Shown: positions 27,217-35,619 of the stretch, piece by piece
Layout of the letters: each line of letters starts with the position of its first letter
How positions within the stretch are numbered: position 1 is the first letter of the stretch
From: an uncultured Ellagibacter sp.
Lineage (GTDB): Bacteria > Actinomycetota > Coriobacteriia > Coriobacteriales > Eggerthellaceae
Reading direction: 5' to 3'
Assembly: GCA_934663775.1 (NCBI GenBank)
Contig: CAKUKU010000015.1
Location: 1 to 52,153, forward strand
DNA length: 52,153 nt
Notes under the pieces: model-generated
Told to the model about the DNA's origin: nothing
What the model saw: the letters and a program-made list of their open reading frames with translations, nothing else
The model's database searches: none
Position numbers and translations under genes: made by a program

Positions 27217-27396
27217 TTATTCGGTCTCGATGACTTCGCGGTTCTTGTAGTAGCCGCAGTTCGGGCACACGCGATGCGGAAGCTTCACTTCGCCGCACTG
27301 CGGGCACACGGAACGAGCGGGCGCATCGATGCGGTCGTTAGCGCTGCGACGAGTATGGGTGCTTGCACGACCCGTTTTTTGCTTAGGTACTGCCAT
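27217..27396 (-). CDS. rpmF: 50S ribosomal protein L32
   Basis: A 59-residue basic protein beginning MAVPKQKTGRASTHTRRSAN, the L32 N-terminus, with a zinc-binding set of four cysteines (CPQCGEVKLPHRVCPNCG) and the GYYKNREVI end. AAAGGAG precedes the ATG at 27396. It normally follows the DUF177 gene; here DUF177 is about 4 kb away and rpmF has its own promoter and leader hairpin. Confidence 0.97.
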   Translation of the reverse strand: MAVPKQKTGRASTHTRRSANDRIDAPARSVCPQCGEVKLPHRVCPNCGYYKNREVIETE

Positions 27397-27419
27397 GATC
27401 TAGCTCCTTTGTAAAACAT

Positions 27420-27500
27420 CGGGCGGATTTCCGAACCGCCCGCTTATCACTGGGTAAACACGCGAAGAGATATATTAGCAAAGAGAACCGTACGATGCAA
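27420..27500 (-). promoter_or_regulatory. rpmF promoter and leader hairpin
   Basis: On the - strand TTGCAT (27495-27500), a 17-nt spacer and TAATAT (27472-27477) make a good sigma-A-type promoter. The leader then forms a 7-bp hairpin, CGGGCGG/CCGCCCG (27420-27442), ahead of the ribosome site. The hairpin could be an autoregulatory element; that is inference. Confidence 0.75.
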
Positions 27501-27569
27501 GACCTTGCTCGCGTTTTCGCCCCAGCTTACCACATAATGCGCAGAAAACCGCGGACATCGCAATATAGC

Positions 27570-27603
27570 GAGGGCGCAAACCGTTCGCACAGCATGCGCC
27601 CTC
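27570..27603 (-). terminator. Weak hairpin downstream of the hydrolase gene
   Basis: Arms GAGGGCGCA (27570-27578) and TGCGCCCTC (27595-27603) with a 16-nt loop and no T-run. It is the only structure in the gap 27501-27700 and may slow or end transcription from the hydrolase side before the rpmF promoter. Confidence 0.4.
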
Positions 27604-27700
27604 GCCTACTCGCAGCCGCAGAGAGACGCGTGCTGCCCACCATGATTCGGCGCTCCTGCAGGCCCGAAAGACCGCAAGCTGCGTAATGCGCCGCGTGCCT

Positions 27701-28711
27701 CTACAGATACGACGGCACAAGCTCGATTTCAGGAAGCGCCGTGCGCGGATGGGCGCTGCGATCGATTCCCGAGATCTCGTCGGCGAAATCGATGAAGCGG
27801 TCCATGTTCTCCGAGGTCTTGAACCACTCGTCGCCGTGCACGGCGCCCTCGACGAGCTCGAGAACCGCGCGCTTGCCGGCAAGCTCGCCTTTGAGCAGCT
27901 CGTATTCTTTATGCGGATCGGCAGAACGATACGCAATGCACTCGCCGTCGCCTAAGCCCTGCAGCGTCTCGTAGAGCGCCACCGACTGTTCGAAGGGAAC
28001 GACTGGGTCGCCTGTACCATGCTGGATAAGCATCGGGGGCACCCCGTCGGGGCGGCGTTTGATGGCCTTCACGGGGCTCGCCATATCACAACGCTCCTCC
28101 GGCTCGGCCACGATGCAGAAGCCCATCACCTGGTCGGGGGGAGACATCGGGTTGTCCCCGTCGTCGCGATGGCCCGTCTGATGCTCGCAGACGTAGATGT
28201 CGGACACGCCGTACATCGAGAAGCAGCCCTGGACCGACGAATCGCCGCAGTCGCCGAGCAGGCAGTCCTCGAAGTCGGTGTCGTCGTTGGTCGCGGCAAC
28301 AGTCTGGGCGATATGACCGCCCGAGGAGTTCCCGCACACAATGAAGCACTCGGGGTCGAGATGGTATTCCTCGGCATGGTTGCGAAGATAGCGGATAGCG
28401 GCTTTCACGTCATTGACCTGGGCAGGCCACTTCGCATGCGAGCTCAAGCGATACCCGACGCTCGCGACCGCGTAGCCCTGCGAGGCCGCCTGGAAAAGCC
28501 CCGCGATGTTGTCCGCGCGCTTGAAACGGAACTTCCACGCGCCGCCGTGCACCGCGACGACTACCGGGAAGGGGCCCTCGCCCTTGTCGGGAAGCACGAG
28601 GTCGAGCTTCTCGCGCTCGTGCGCGTCGGCGTAGGGAACGTCGAGGAACGTGCGTTTGAACTGGGACATGTCGACCGCCTTGAAAGGCGCCTCTTTCATT
28701 TCTTCCGTCAT
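27701..28711 (-). CDS. Alpha/beta hydrolase (acetylesterase/carboxylesterase type)
   Basis: A cytoplasmic serine hydrolase of the BD-FAE/HSL-like group. Visible: the oxyanion-hole motif HGGAW, nucleophile elbow GNSSGGH, acid residue in HGTGDPVVP and the catalytic His in EGAVHGDEWF. The 336-residue length is usual. It follows the MFS gene on the same strand and probably shares its promoter, so substrate import and ester cleavage may be linked. Start is uncertain: ATG at 28711 has AGAAAGAAG upstream; GTG at 28732 and ATG at 28699 are also possible. Substrate unknown. Confidence 0.87.
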   Translation of the reverse strand: MTEEMKEAPFKAVDMSQFKRTFLDVPYADAHEREKLDLVLPDKGEGPFPVVVAVHGGAWKFRFKRADNIAGLFQAASQGYAVASVGYRLSSHAKWPAQVNDVKAAIRYLRNHAEEYHLDPECFIVCGNSSGGHIAQTVAATNDDTDFEDCLLGDCGDSSVQGCFSMYGVSDIYVCEHQTGHRDDGDNPMSPPDQVMGFCIVAEPEERCDMASPVKAIKRRPDGVPPMLIQHGTGDPVVPFEQSVALYETLQGLGDGECIAYRSADPHKEYELLKGELAGKRAVLELVEGAVHGDEWFKTSENMDRFIDFADEISGIDRSAHPRTALPEIELVPSYL

Positions 28712-28746
28712 TTCACTCGTCTTCTTTCTCACACTCGGTCATTTGG

Positions 28747-30054
28747 CTAGGCGGCCTGCTCGGCGGCGTCGGACTTGGAGGCGGAGGATGCGCCCTTGCC
28801 CTTCTTCACCACGAGCGCCACGATGCCGACGATGCCGCAAGCGATGCACAGAAGCGCGCCCGTCCAAAGGTCGGCGGAGTACTGCGCGGCGGACGGCGCG
28901 AAGGCGTAGAGACCTGTCGCGGGCGCCACGGCGAGGGAGGCGGCGGTGAAGTAGGACACGATGAACACCGCGATCTTCACGCCGGTCTGGCAGAAGGCGC
29001 CGATCTTGCCCTTCACGGAGTCGGGCGCACCGGTGGCGGCCGATGCCATGGAGCTGATCATGACCTGCAAGCCGAAGAAGCTGAACAGGCACATGGAGAT
29101 CGCGATGCCCACGAAGGAGTGCATGTTGATCATGATGAGCAGCGCTGCGGCCATGCCGAACAGGCAGAGCACGCGGCCGCCGAGACGCTTGGTCACGCCG
29201 AAGATCGGGCCGAAGAAGGCGGACACGATCATGCCGAATACCATGGAGATGGAGGAGAGGGTGCCGGTCGTGGCGGCGTCGCCGATGCCGAGTTCGCTCA
29301 CGAGGGAGGAAAGGCTCACGGTCAGGCCCTGGAACACGAGGGTGAAGAAGAACACAAGGAAGATGCACACCCAGGAAGCGAGCGGGATGCGATCTTTCTT
29401 GGCGGAAGCATCGGCATCGACGGCCTTTGCTTTCTTCTCAGGGGCGACGACCTCGGGCTCTTTCATGAACAGCAGCACGAGCACGAACGCGACGGTGACG
29501 ATGAGGTACGCAAGGAAAACCATATGCCAGCCGATCGTGGCCAGAATGCCGCCGATCTGCATGAACACGATGTTACCGAGCGAGCCCGCGACCTGCGTAA
29601 AGCCCATGTAGCGGGCGAGCTCTTTGCCCGAGAAGAACATATACATAAGGCTCACTTCGACGCCGAGACACGATGCTTGCCCGATGCCGAACAGGAAGCG
29701 GCAGGCGAGAATCGCGTAGAGGTTGTCGATGAAGAACGGCGCTATGCCCATGACCACCATGAGCGCCGTCGCGGAAAGCAGGATGGTGCGGTAACGCACT
29801 TTAGTGCCGGCGATGAAGCCGATCAAGATGGTCACCGGGATGCCCACAAGCGAAGGCAGGGTGTAGATGTACATGACGGTGGTGCGGTCGAAGTCGGGGA
29901 ACGCGTTGTAGAGCGTCTGCAACGCCGGCGACACCGTCATCGTCGAGCACACGACGAAGTATAGCGAGAGGATCGCGATGAGAATCGTCGTCTTCTCCCT
30001 TTTCGATAAGTTGGCGATTTGCTCTTTCGAGAGCTTCTTCGATGAGGATGCCAT
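28747..30054 (-). CDS. Major facilitator superfamily transporter
   Basis: A 435-residue protein with twelve predicted membrane segments, the MFS layout with a long central loop (about 205-230: EPEVVAPEKKAKAVDADASA) and a Lys-rich C-terminal tail. ATG at 30054 has AAGGAGG just upstream. It is divergent from a LysR regulator at 30320 and is followed by a hydrolase, so it is probably an inducible importer of an ester- or acid-type compound, or an exporter. No substrate-specific motif is recognised. Confidence 0.9.
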   Translation of the reverse strand: MASSSKKLSKEQIANLSKREKTTILIAILSLYFVVCSTMTVSPALQTLYNAFPDFDRTTVMYIYTLPSLVGIPVTILIGFIAGTKVRYRTILLSATALMVVMGIAPFFIDNLYAILACRFLFGIGQASCLGVEVSLMYMFFSGKELARYMGFTQVAGSLGNIVFMQIGGILATIGWHMVFLAYLIVTVAFVLVLLFMKEPEVVAPEKKAKAVDADASAKKDRIPLASWVCIFLVFFFTLVFQGLTVSLSSLVSELGIGDAATTGTLSSISMVFGMIVSAFFGPIFGVTKRLGGRVLCLFGMAAALLIMINMHSFVGIAISMCLFSFFGLQVMISSMASAATGAPDSVKGKIGAFCQTGVKIAVFIVSYFTAASLAVAPATGLYAFAPSAAQYSADLWTGALLCIACGIVGIVALVVKKGKGASSASKSDAAEQAA

Positions 30055-30175
30055 GCATGCCCTCCTTGGGTTTCGCGGCCGCAGCCGCACGGGGGACGGG
30101 CCTGTCGCGCGGCCGAGGCGCTTTTCGCCCCCTCCTTACGCCGCACCTCTCGCTGCCCCTTGCTGTTGTTGCCCG

Positions 30176-30258
30176 TTGCGAGACAGCGCGAATTATTTCG
30201 CAACACGAATGCGTGAATCCAATAGAATGGTTCTACGCGTTATAAAAACGGCTTATAA
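30176..30258. promoter_or_regulatory. Divergent control region with candidate LysR-type sites
   Basis: The 265-base gap between the MFS gene and the LysR gene carries GCGAA-TTAT-TTCGC (30188-30201) inside a larger TTGCGA...TCGCAA repeat (30176-30181 / 30198-30203), and TTATAA-N7-TTATAA (30240-30245 / 30253-30258). Short dyads of this size in a divergent gap are typical of LysR-family binding sites. No clear -35 elements are seen. Confidence 0.45.
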
Positions 30259-30319
30259 TTGCTGCTCACAGGCTTGATAGTTCGATTTTCGCCCTCGATA
30301 CCCCCAAGGAGCGCCCCGC

Positions 30320-31225
30320 ATGGACTTCGACCATTTACGCTACTTCCAGACGCTTGCGGCTTGCGGCAACTACACCGCTGCGGCCAAGCAGCTCTTCATC
30401 ACGCAACCGGCGCTTTCCTACGCCATCTCGCAACTCGAGGCGCGCACGGATATCAAGCTGTTCGAACGCACGGCGCGCGGCGTGACGTTGACCCCTGCGG
30501 GCGAGGAATACCTCAAGCACGTCGACCGCGCGCTTGAGGAGCTCGAGGTCGGGAAGGCTCGCGCGCGGATCATCGCGGGCGGCTCGTCGATCGTCCGCAT
30601 CTCGCTCATGCGCGTGCTCGGCGCCATCTTCCTGCCGAACGTCATCACGCGCTTCAGAGCGGCGCATCCCGAGGAAGACTGCAAGTTCGACCTGCGGCTC
30701 GGAGTATCTTCCGAAGTGGCGGCCGACGTGGAGGAGGGCCGCTCGGGAATCGGGCTGTGCGCGCGTGCAGAAAACGAGGCGCTCTCGCAGATGGCGGTCG
30801 CCAAGCAGAAGCTCGTCGTAATCGCCCCCAAAGACCACGAGCTTTCGGGGAAAACGAGCGTGAATTTGCTGGAAGCGGCGAAGTATCCCCAGGTGGGATT
30901 CGAGGCGAACACGGGCTTGCGAGCGATTGTGGACAAGATGTATCGCGACGTCGGGGTTTCGGCGCGCTATATCATCGAGGAGCGCGAAGACTACGCGGTA
31001 GCTGGCATGGTCGCCATCGGGTTCGGCATCGCCGTGGTACCGCGGCTCGCCATTTTAGAGCAGCTCGATGTGAGCTGCCTGGAAATCGAGAACGACAACA
31101 ACTACCGCACGTTTTACCTGACGTACGCGAAGAACGGGAACCTGACGAGCGCGGAGCGGCGCTTCATCGACTTCGCGCGTGCCGAAGTGGCCGAGCACGG
31201 CCTCGCGAACGCCGAGGTGAGCTAA
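30320..31225 (+). CDS. LysR-family transcriptional regulator
   Basis: A 301-residue DNA-binding regulator. The N-terminal winged helix-turn-helix is clear (MDFDHLRYFQTLAACGNYTA, QPALSYAISQLEA, LFERTARGVTLTPAGEEYL), followed by a linker helix and a LysR_substrate effector domain ending with FGIAVVPRLAILEQL. AAGGAG lies ahead of ATG 30320. It is transcribed away from the MFS-hydrolase pair and most likely controls it. The effector is unknown. Confidence 0.94.
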   Translation: MDFDHLRYFQTLAACGNYTAAAKQLFITQPALSYAISQLEARTDIKLFERTARGVTLTPAGEEYLKHVDRALEELEVGKARARIIAGGSSIVRISLMRVLGAIFLPNVITRFRAAHPEEDCKFDLRLGVSSEVAADVEEGRSGIGLCARAENEALSQMAVAKQKLVVIAPKDHELSGKTSVNLLEAAKYPQVGFEANTGLRAIVDKMYRDVGVSARYIIEEREDYAVAGMVAIGFGIAVVPRLAILEQLDVSCLEIENDNNYRTFYLTYAKNGNLTSAERRFIDFARAEVAEHGLANAEVS

Positions 31226-31298
31226 GGGCGAGCGTTTCTTGAGGTCAGTCGCCAAAGGGTTAGCTGTCGCACATCTTAGAAAGACAGCCCGCTAACAG

Positions 31299-31335
31299 AT
31301 GCGGGGCCGGCTCCCGCAAGGAACCCGCCCCGCAT
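31299..31335. terminator. Hairpin between convergent LysR and DUF177 genes
   Basis: ATGCGGGGC (31299-31307) pairs with GCCCCGCAT (31327-31335). A second dyad, GCTGTC/GACAGC (31263-31268 / 31283-31288), lies beside it. Neither has a T-run, so termination is plausible but not strong. Confidence 0.45.
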
Positions 31336-31348
31336 TCAAGATCGAGGC

Positions 31349-31957
31349 TTATTCGCCGTCGGAGTCGAACGTGTAGTTCGCGAGCGCCGCGAAGGGGTTT
31401 TTCGCCAGCTCGAACTCGTCGGGATCGCGCGAGGTCTCCTTCTCGCAATCGCACGGCCCCTCGTTTAAGTTCGCCCCACACGCAGGGCAAAGTCCCTTGC
31501 AGTCCTCGCTGCACAAAGGGACTAGCGGCAGCTCGAACACGATGGCGCCGCAGATAAGCGACTCGAAATCGAGCACGTGGCTCGCGGGCAGGCGGTCGAA
31601 CTCGTCCTCGTCGGCGCCTTCGGGAACATCCGCGCCCTCAAGCAGGAAATACCCCTCAATCTCGCCCTGTACTTCGAAGGCGGCATCCTCGAGGCAACGG
31701 GCGCAGTCGGTGTGCGCCTCGCCCGTGACGCGCCCCGTGACGAGCAGCGCGTCGCCCGTGTTGGAGATGTCGGCGCGCCAGGAAAGCGGCTCGGCGAAGC
31801 GATATGAGTCGGGCCCGCACTCGAATTCATCGACGGCAACGGTGCCTTCAAGCTGCATGAATTCCGCCGGCGAGAACATCTCGGCGGGGACTTCGAAACA
31901 AAGAGCATCTCCCGAAAGGACGCGGAAGGTGCTCTTAACGGTGGAAAGCTCTTCCAT
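31349..31957 (-). CDS. DUF177 (YceD) family protein
   Basis: A 202-residue acidic protein of the DUF177 family, whose bacterial members are linked to rRNA/ribosome accumulation. It contains CxxC (CARC) near residue 85 and a Cys cluster PLCSEDCKGLCPACGANLN then CDC near the C-terminus, the family zinc-binding pattern. Its ATG overlaps the stop of the upstream gene by one base (TAATG), so the two are translationally coupled. The usual downstream partner rpmF is displaced by the LysR/MFS/hydrolase cassette. Confidence 0.9.
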   Translation of the reverse strand: MEELSTVKSTFRVLSGDALCFEVPAEMFSPAEFMQLEGTVAVDEFECGPDSYRFAEPLSWRADISNTGDALLVTGRVTGEAHTDCARCLEDAAFEVQGEIEGYFLLEGADVPEGADEDEFDRLPASHVLDFESLICGAIVFELPLVPLCSEDCKGLCPACGANLNEGPCDCEKETSRDPDEFELAKNPFAALANYTFDSDGE

Positions 31958-32433
31958 TAGTTGCGACCGACGTTGGTAGAGCCAGCGTTCAGGCGGTCGC
32001 GGCAGCGGCGCACGTTGCCGAGCAGCGTGTCGAGACTCTGCTCGACGTGGCCGAACACCTCGTCGGCGTAGTCTTCCGCACCGGCGCGCGTCTGACGCTC
32101 AAGCTCGCGGGCGTCGGCCAAGATGGTGTCAGCCTGCTGCTGGGAGATACGCACGATTTCCTGTTCGGAGGCGATGGTCATCGCCTGGCTGCGCGCGTCC
32201 TCGATCATGCGGTTGGCCTCGGCCTCCGCGTCGTCGAGAAGGCTCTGGCGCTCGCGCACGATCTGACGCGACTGCGCGAATTCGCTCGGGAACGTGTCGC
32301 GAATCTCGTCGATGATCTCGAACGCGGCGGACACGTCGACCTGGCGGAGATTGTTCTTACCGAAAACTGGCTTTGCATCCTCGAGCAGAATCGAGAGTTC
32401 CTCGAGAAGACCCAAGACACCGGTTTCGTCCAT
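31957..32433 (-). CDS. DivIVA/SepIVA-like coiled-coil protein
   Basis: A 158-residue coiled-coil protein beginning MDETGVLGLLEELSILLEDA, then a long Ala/Glu/Arg helix (LLDDAEAEANRMIEDARSQA). In mycobacteria a DivIVA-domain division factor (SepIVA) occupies the equivalent place between rsmD/coaD and DUF177, so a role in cell division or wall growth is likely by position; similarity to ATP synthase b subunits is only coiled-coil. GGAAGGA precedes the ATG. It heads a two-gene unit with DUF177 under a promoter at 32514-32541. Confidence 0.75.
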   Translation of the reverse strand: MDETGVLGLLEELSILLEDAKPVFGKNNLRQVDVSAAFEIIDEIRDTFPSEFAQSRQIVRERQSLLDDAEAEANRMIEDARSQAMTIASEQEIVRISQQQADTILADARELERQTRAGAEDYADEVFGHVEQSLDTLLGNVRRCRDRLNAGSTNVGRN

Positions 32434-32513
32434 GTTATTCCTTCCAACCTGCCTATGTGGTGCGTTTCATCTGCGTTTGGCGCGCAAATCGTTAGGCGCG
32501 CATGCGTCCACTT

Positions 32514-32541
32514 ATCATATCACGCCGCCCTGATTTGGCAA
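32514..32541 (-). promoter_or_regulatory. Promoter of the DivIVA-like/DUF177 unit
   Basis: On the - strand TTGCCA (32536-32541), 16-nt spacer, TATGAT (32514-32519). It gives a leader of roughly 70 nt before the ATG at 32433. Confidence 0.7.
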
Positions 32542-32610
32542 AACGCACCACAGAGCATTCATAAGCCTCGGCTGGGCACAGGCGCAAATAAACAGTGCGC
32601 CCGCCACGCG

Positions 32611-33198
32611 CTACCCGAGCGTATCCGCCAAGCGCAGGATATCGACTGCCGTCTCGCCGTATTTCTTGCGGGCAGAAAGCGCGAACCCGCACGCCGCCTC
32701 CGCCTCGTCGGCATCGGCGTTGGCCGCGAGCGCGTGCTCGTAGACCACAATCGCATCGAGGGCGAGAGCGCCCGCCTTCGCGAGGCTTTCCACCATGCCG
32801 AGCGGCTCCTCCGCCGCAAGCGCATACGGCGGATCGAGAAATACCAGGTCGAACGCCGGTCGCTGGCGAACAGGCGGCTTCTCGAGCACGTCGGTGCGCA
32901 CCAAGCGCGCGCGTCTCGGCTCCACTCCGAGCGTGCGGATGTTCCCCGACACGACGGATGCCGCCGCCGCGTCGCGCTCGAAGAAGCACGCGGACGCCGC
33001 ACCGCGCGATAGCGCTTCCAGCCCAAGCGCGCCCGAACCTGCGAAGGCGTCGAGCACCACGGCGCCCTCGATTCCGCCGCGCGCGCTCACGATCACGCTC
33101 ATTACCGACTCGCGAACGCGATCAGTCGTGGGGCGCGTGCCGTCCCCCTTGGGCGCCTTGATAACGCGACCACGGTATTCACCTGCGATGATTCTCAT
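32611..33198 (-). CDS. rsmD: 16S rRNA (guanine966-N2)-methyltransferase RsmD
   Basis: Methylates G966 of 16S rRNA using S-adenosylmethionine. The 195-residue protein begins MRIIAGEYRGRVIKAPKG and shows the SAM-binding DAFAGSGALGLEALSRGA and the catalytic DPPY in LVFLDPPYALAAEE. ATG 33198 lies 1 nt after the recG stop (TAATATG), so it is coupled to recG. In many genomes coaD follows; here the next 177 bases hold only a promoter and a weak hairpin. Confidence 0.94.
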   Translation of the reverse strand: MRIIAGEYRGRVIKAPKGDGTRPTTDRVRESVMSVIVSARGGIEGAVVLDAFAGSGALGLEALSRGAASACFFERDAAAASVVSGNIRTLGVEPRRARLVRTDVLEKPPVRQRPAFDLVFLDPPYALAAEEPLGMVESLAKAGALALDAIVVYEHALAANADADEAEAACGFALSARKKYGETAVDILRLADTLG

Positions 33199-33199
33199 A

Positions 33200-35407
33200 T
33201 TATCCACCTTCCCCAGCGCGCATGGCACCGAGCAGCAACCGCACTTCCCGCCCCAGGGCCGCATGGTCAGGGGCCGAAAGGTCGGGGTCATTCTCCAAAA
33301 TCTCGCGCGCGTCGGCGTGTGCCGCCTCGATCAGCCCGCCGTCGCGCACTACGTTCACGAGCTTCAGCACCGAGGCGCCGCTTTGCCGATTGCCCAGGAT
33401 ATCGCCCTCGCGGCGAAGCGACAAGTCGATGCGGGCGAGCTCGAAGCCGTCGTCGCACGTCTCCATCGCGCGAAGGCGCTCGAGAGCGACGTCTTGCTTC
33501 GATGCCGACACGAGGAATACCTGGGCGGGCTTCTCGCCACGCCCAACGCGGCCGCGCAGCTGATGGAGCTGCGAGAGGCCGAAGCGGTCGGCGTCCTCCA
33601 CGATCATGACCGTGGCGTTAGGGACGTCCACGCCCACCTCGATGACGGTGGTGGCGACCAAAACCTGCGTCTCGTTGTCGCGGAATCGCTGCATGACCTG
33701 CTGTTTTTCGACGGAAGGCAAGCCGCCGTGCAAAAGCTCGACCTTCCAGTCGAAAAACGTGCTCCCCTGAAGCATCTCCGCCTCGCGGGTCGCCGCCGCA
33801 ACGTCGTCGTGCGCAAGGTCCGCATCGTCCTCGATGGCGACCGTCGGATGGTACGCCTCCTCGTCGGCCTCCTTGCGCGAGGCGGCAACCCCCTCGCCCG
33901 CCATCGCGTCGCGCTCGCCTGCGTCCTTCCCCACGAGCGGGCACACCACATACACCTGCTCGCCACGGGAAAGCGCCTCGCGGGCGACATCGTAGGCGCG
34001 CCCGCGCTCGGATTTCGAAAGCACGCGCGTCGTGCGGCGCGCCGCGTCGTGCGGACGGTGCTTGAGATACGTAAGCGTTAAGTTCCCGAACAAAGCAAGC
34101 GCGAGCGTGCGCGGAATCGGCGTCGCCGTGAGGTAGAGCGCATCGGGCGCCTCTCCCTTCGCGAGCAGCTTCGCGCGCTGCGCAACGCCGAAGCGCTGCT
34201 GCTCGTCGATCACGGCGAGCGTGAGGCGGCGCGGGCGCACGTCGTCTTCGAGCAGCGCATGCGTGCCGATGAGCACGTCGAGCTCACCTGAGGCGAGGCG
34301 CGAAAGCGCGTCTGCACGCTCGGCGGCCGGAGTCGAGCCCGTGAGCACCGCATGTGTGACGCCCGCAGCATCGAAGAGTTCCCCCAAGCTGCGATTATGC
34401 TGCACCGCGAGCACTTCGGTCGGCGCCAGAAGAAGCGCCTGCCCGCCCGTGTCGGCGGCGGCGGCGATGGCGATGGCGGCGACGACGGTCTTGCCCGTGC
34501 CCACGTCGCCCAAAAGCATGCGGTTCATCGCATGCGGCTCGGCCATCTCGCCCAAAATCTCCAACCGCGCGCGCTGCTGCTCGTCGGTGAGCGTGAAGGG
34601 CAGCGCAGCGTCGAGCGCCTGCATGCGCGGGCCACCGATCTCGTGCTGCGTGGGCACCTTCCCGCGGCTGCGTGCGGCGCCCTGCTGCATGAGGTGCAGC
34701 TCCAGCATGAGCACTTCCTCGTACGCCAAGCGACGACGCGCCTCGCGCGCCTCAGCCATGCTTTCGGGAAAGTGAATAGCACGGAAGGCTGCCTGGCGAC
34801 TCACCAGGCGATACTTCGCGCGAAGCTCAAGCGGCATCGGGTCGAGGACGCCCGTCGCAAGCTCGAGCGCGTTGCTCACGAGCCGGCGCATAAGCGCCGC
34901 CGACACCTTCTCGCTCGCGGCGTGCACGGGAATGACCAGGCCAGACGCCAGCGTATCCATTCCATCGAGCGGCAGGATATGCGGGTTAACCATGCGCTTG
35001 AAGCCGTAGTTGAACTCGATTTTGCCGGCAATCGCCACGCGCATGCCCGCGGAGAGCTGCTCGGCGAGCCACGGCTGGCGAAACGCGGTCACGATGACCA
35101 CGCCCGTAGGGTCGGTGACGCCGATTTCCACCAGCGTCAAACCCGGTTTCGGGCGCTTGAGCTTCACATCGTGGATCGCGCCCTCGATAGTGCACGATTC
35201 GCCGATGCGCGCCGACGCTGCGGTTTCGCGGGCGGAAAGGTCGATGTAGCGGCGCGGGAAATGCGTGATGAGGCCGCGAACCGTGCGGATGCCGAGCTTC
35301 TCGAGCGCCTTCGCGCGCGCGGGGCTCACGAGGCGCACGCGGCCGACCGGTTCGTCGAGCCCGAGCGTGGCCTGCAGCCTATCGGGTATGTGAGAAGCTT
35401 CCGGCAA
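33200..35407 (-). CDS. recG: ATP-dependent DNA helicase RecG
   Basis: The branch-migration helicase that remodels stalled forks and Holliday junctions. 735 residues: an N-terminal wedge/OB-fold region (about 1-240, including CTIEGAIHDVKLKRPKPGLT), helicase motifs LLGDVGTGKTVVAA (Walker A), VLIGTHALLEDDV, VIDEQQRFGV (the family usually has DEQH), LTATPIPRTLALALFG, and the C-terminal HQLRGRVGRGEKPA. An acidic insertion of about 35 residues (around 520-555, with DADLAHDDVAAATREAE) lies in the second RecA domain. Start is TTG 35407 with AAGGA 5 nt upstream. Confidence 0.95.
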   Translation of the reverse strand: MPEASHIPDRLQATLGLDEPVGRVRLVSPARAKALEKLGIRTVRGLITHFPRRYIDLSARETAASARIGESCTIEGAIHDVKLKRPKPGLTLVEIGVTDPTGVVIVTAFRQPWLAEQLSAGMRVAIAGKIEFNYGFKRMVNPHILPLDGMDTLASGLVIPVHAASEKVSAALMRRLVSNALELATGVLDPMPLELRAKYRLVSRQAAFRAIHFPESMAEAREARRRLAYEEVLMLELHLMQQGAARSRGKVPTQHEIGGPRMQALDAALPFTLTDEQQRARLEILGEMAEPHAMNRMLLGDVGTGKTVVAAIAIAAAADTGGQALLLAPTEVLAVQHNRSLGELFDAAGVTHAVLTGSTPAAERADALSRLASGELDVLIGTHALLEDDVRPRRLTLAVIDEQQRFGVAQRAKLLAKGEAPDALYLTATPIPRTLALALFGNLTLTYLKHRPHDAARRTTRVLSKSERGRAYDVAREALSRGEQVYVVCPLVGKDAGERDAMAGEGVAASRKEADEEAYHPTVAIEDDADLAHDDVAAATREAEMLQGSTFFDWKVELLHGGLPSVEKQQVMQRFRDNETQVLVATTVIEVGVDVPNATVMIVEDADRFGLSQLHQLRGRVGRGEKPAQVFLVSASKQDVALERLRAMETCDDGFELARIDLSLRREGDILGNRQSGASVLKLVNVVRDGGLIEAAHADAREILENDPDLSAPDHAALGREVRLLLGAMRAGEGG

Positions 35408-35421
35408 AATAATCCTTCAAG

Positions 35422-35545
35422 GTGAGCCCTGACGAGCTTCCGCGGCAGACCTTCGTGCTCAAACAGTCCTGCTTTGGCGAACGGTCCACTGGACCGTTCG
35501 CGTCGTGCGGAACTGCGCTCGAAGGCCCGCCGCGGAAGCCCTCAC
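35422..35545. repeat. Nested inverted-repeat element, 124 nt
   Basis: Four concentric pairs of arms: GTGAG/CTCAC (35422-35426, 35541-35545), GCTTCCGCGGC/GCCGCGGAAGC (35436-35446, 35529-35539), CCTTCG/CGAAGG (35450-35455, 35520-35525) and a central perfect hairpin GCGAACGGTCCA/TGGACCGTTCGC around one base (35477-35501). It would fold into one long hairpin in DNA or RNA. It lies between recG and the fakA terminator. No tail of T residues and no open frame; a MITE-like element or a structured RNA are both possible. Confidence 0.7.
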
Positions 35546-35552
35546 TTTCTCC

Positions 35553-35595
35553 GATAAAAGCGTCGAGGCTGTCGAGTCCTCGCCCGCCAGCCTCG
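35553..35595 (-). terminator. Terminator after the DAK2 kinase gene
   Basis: CGAGGCTG (35564-35571) pairs with CAGCCTCG (35588-35595); on the - strand ACGCTTTTAT follows. Confidence 0.6.
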
Positions 35596-35619
35596 GTTTG
35601 AACAATCTGAAAAGCCAGC

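Noticed and set aside
35422..35545. Nested repeat as a simple terminator
   Set aside because: No T-run on either strand, and a separate better terminator for fakA lies at 35553-35595.
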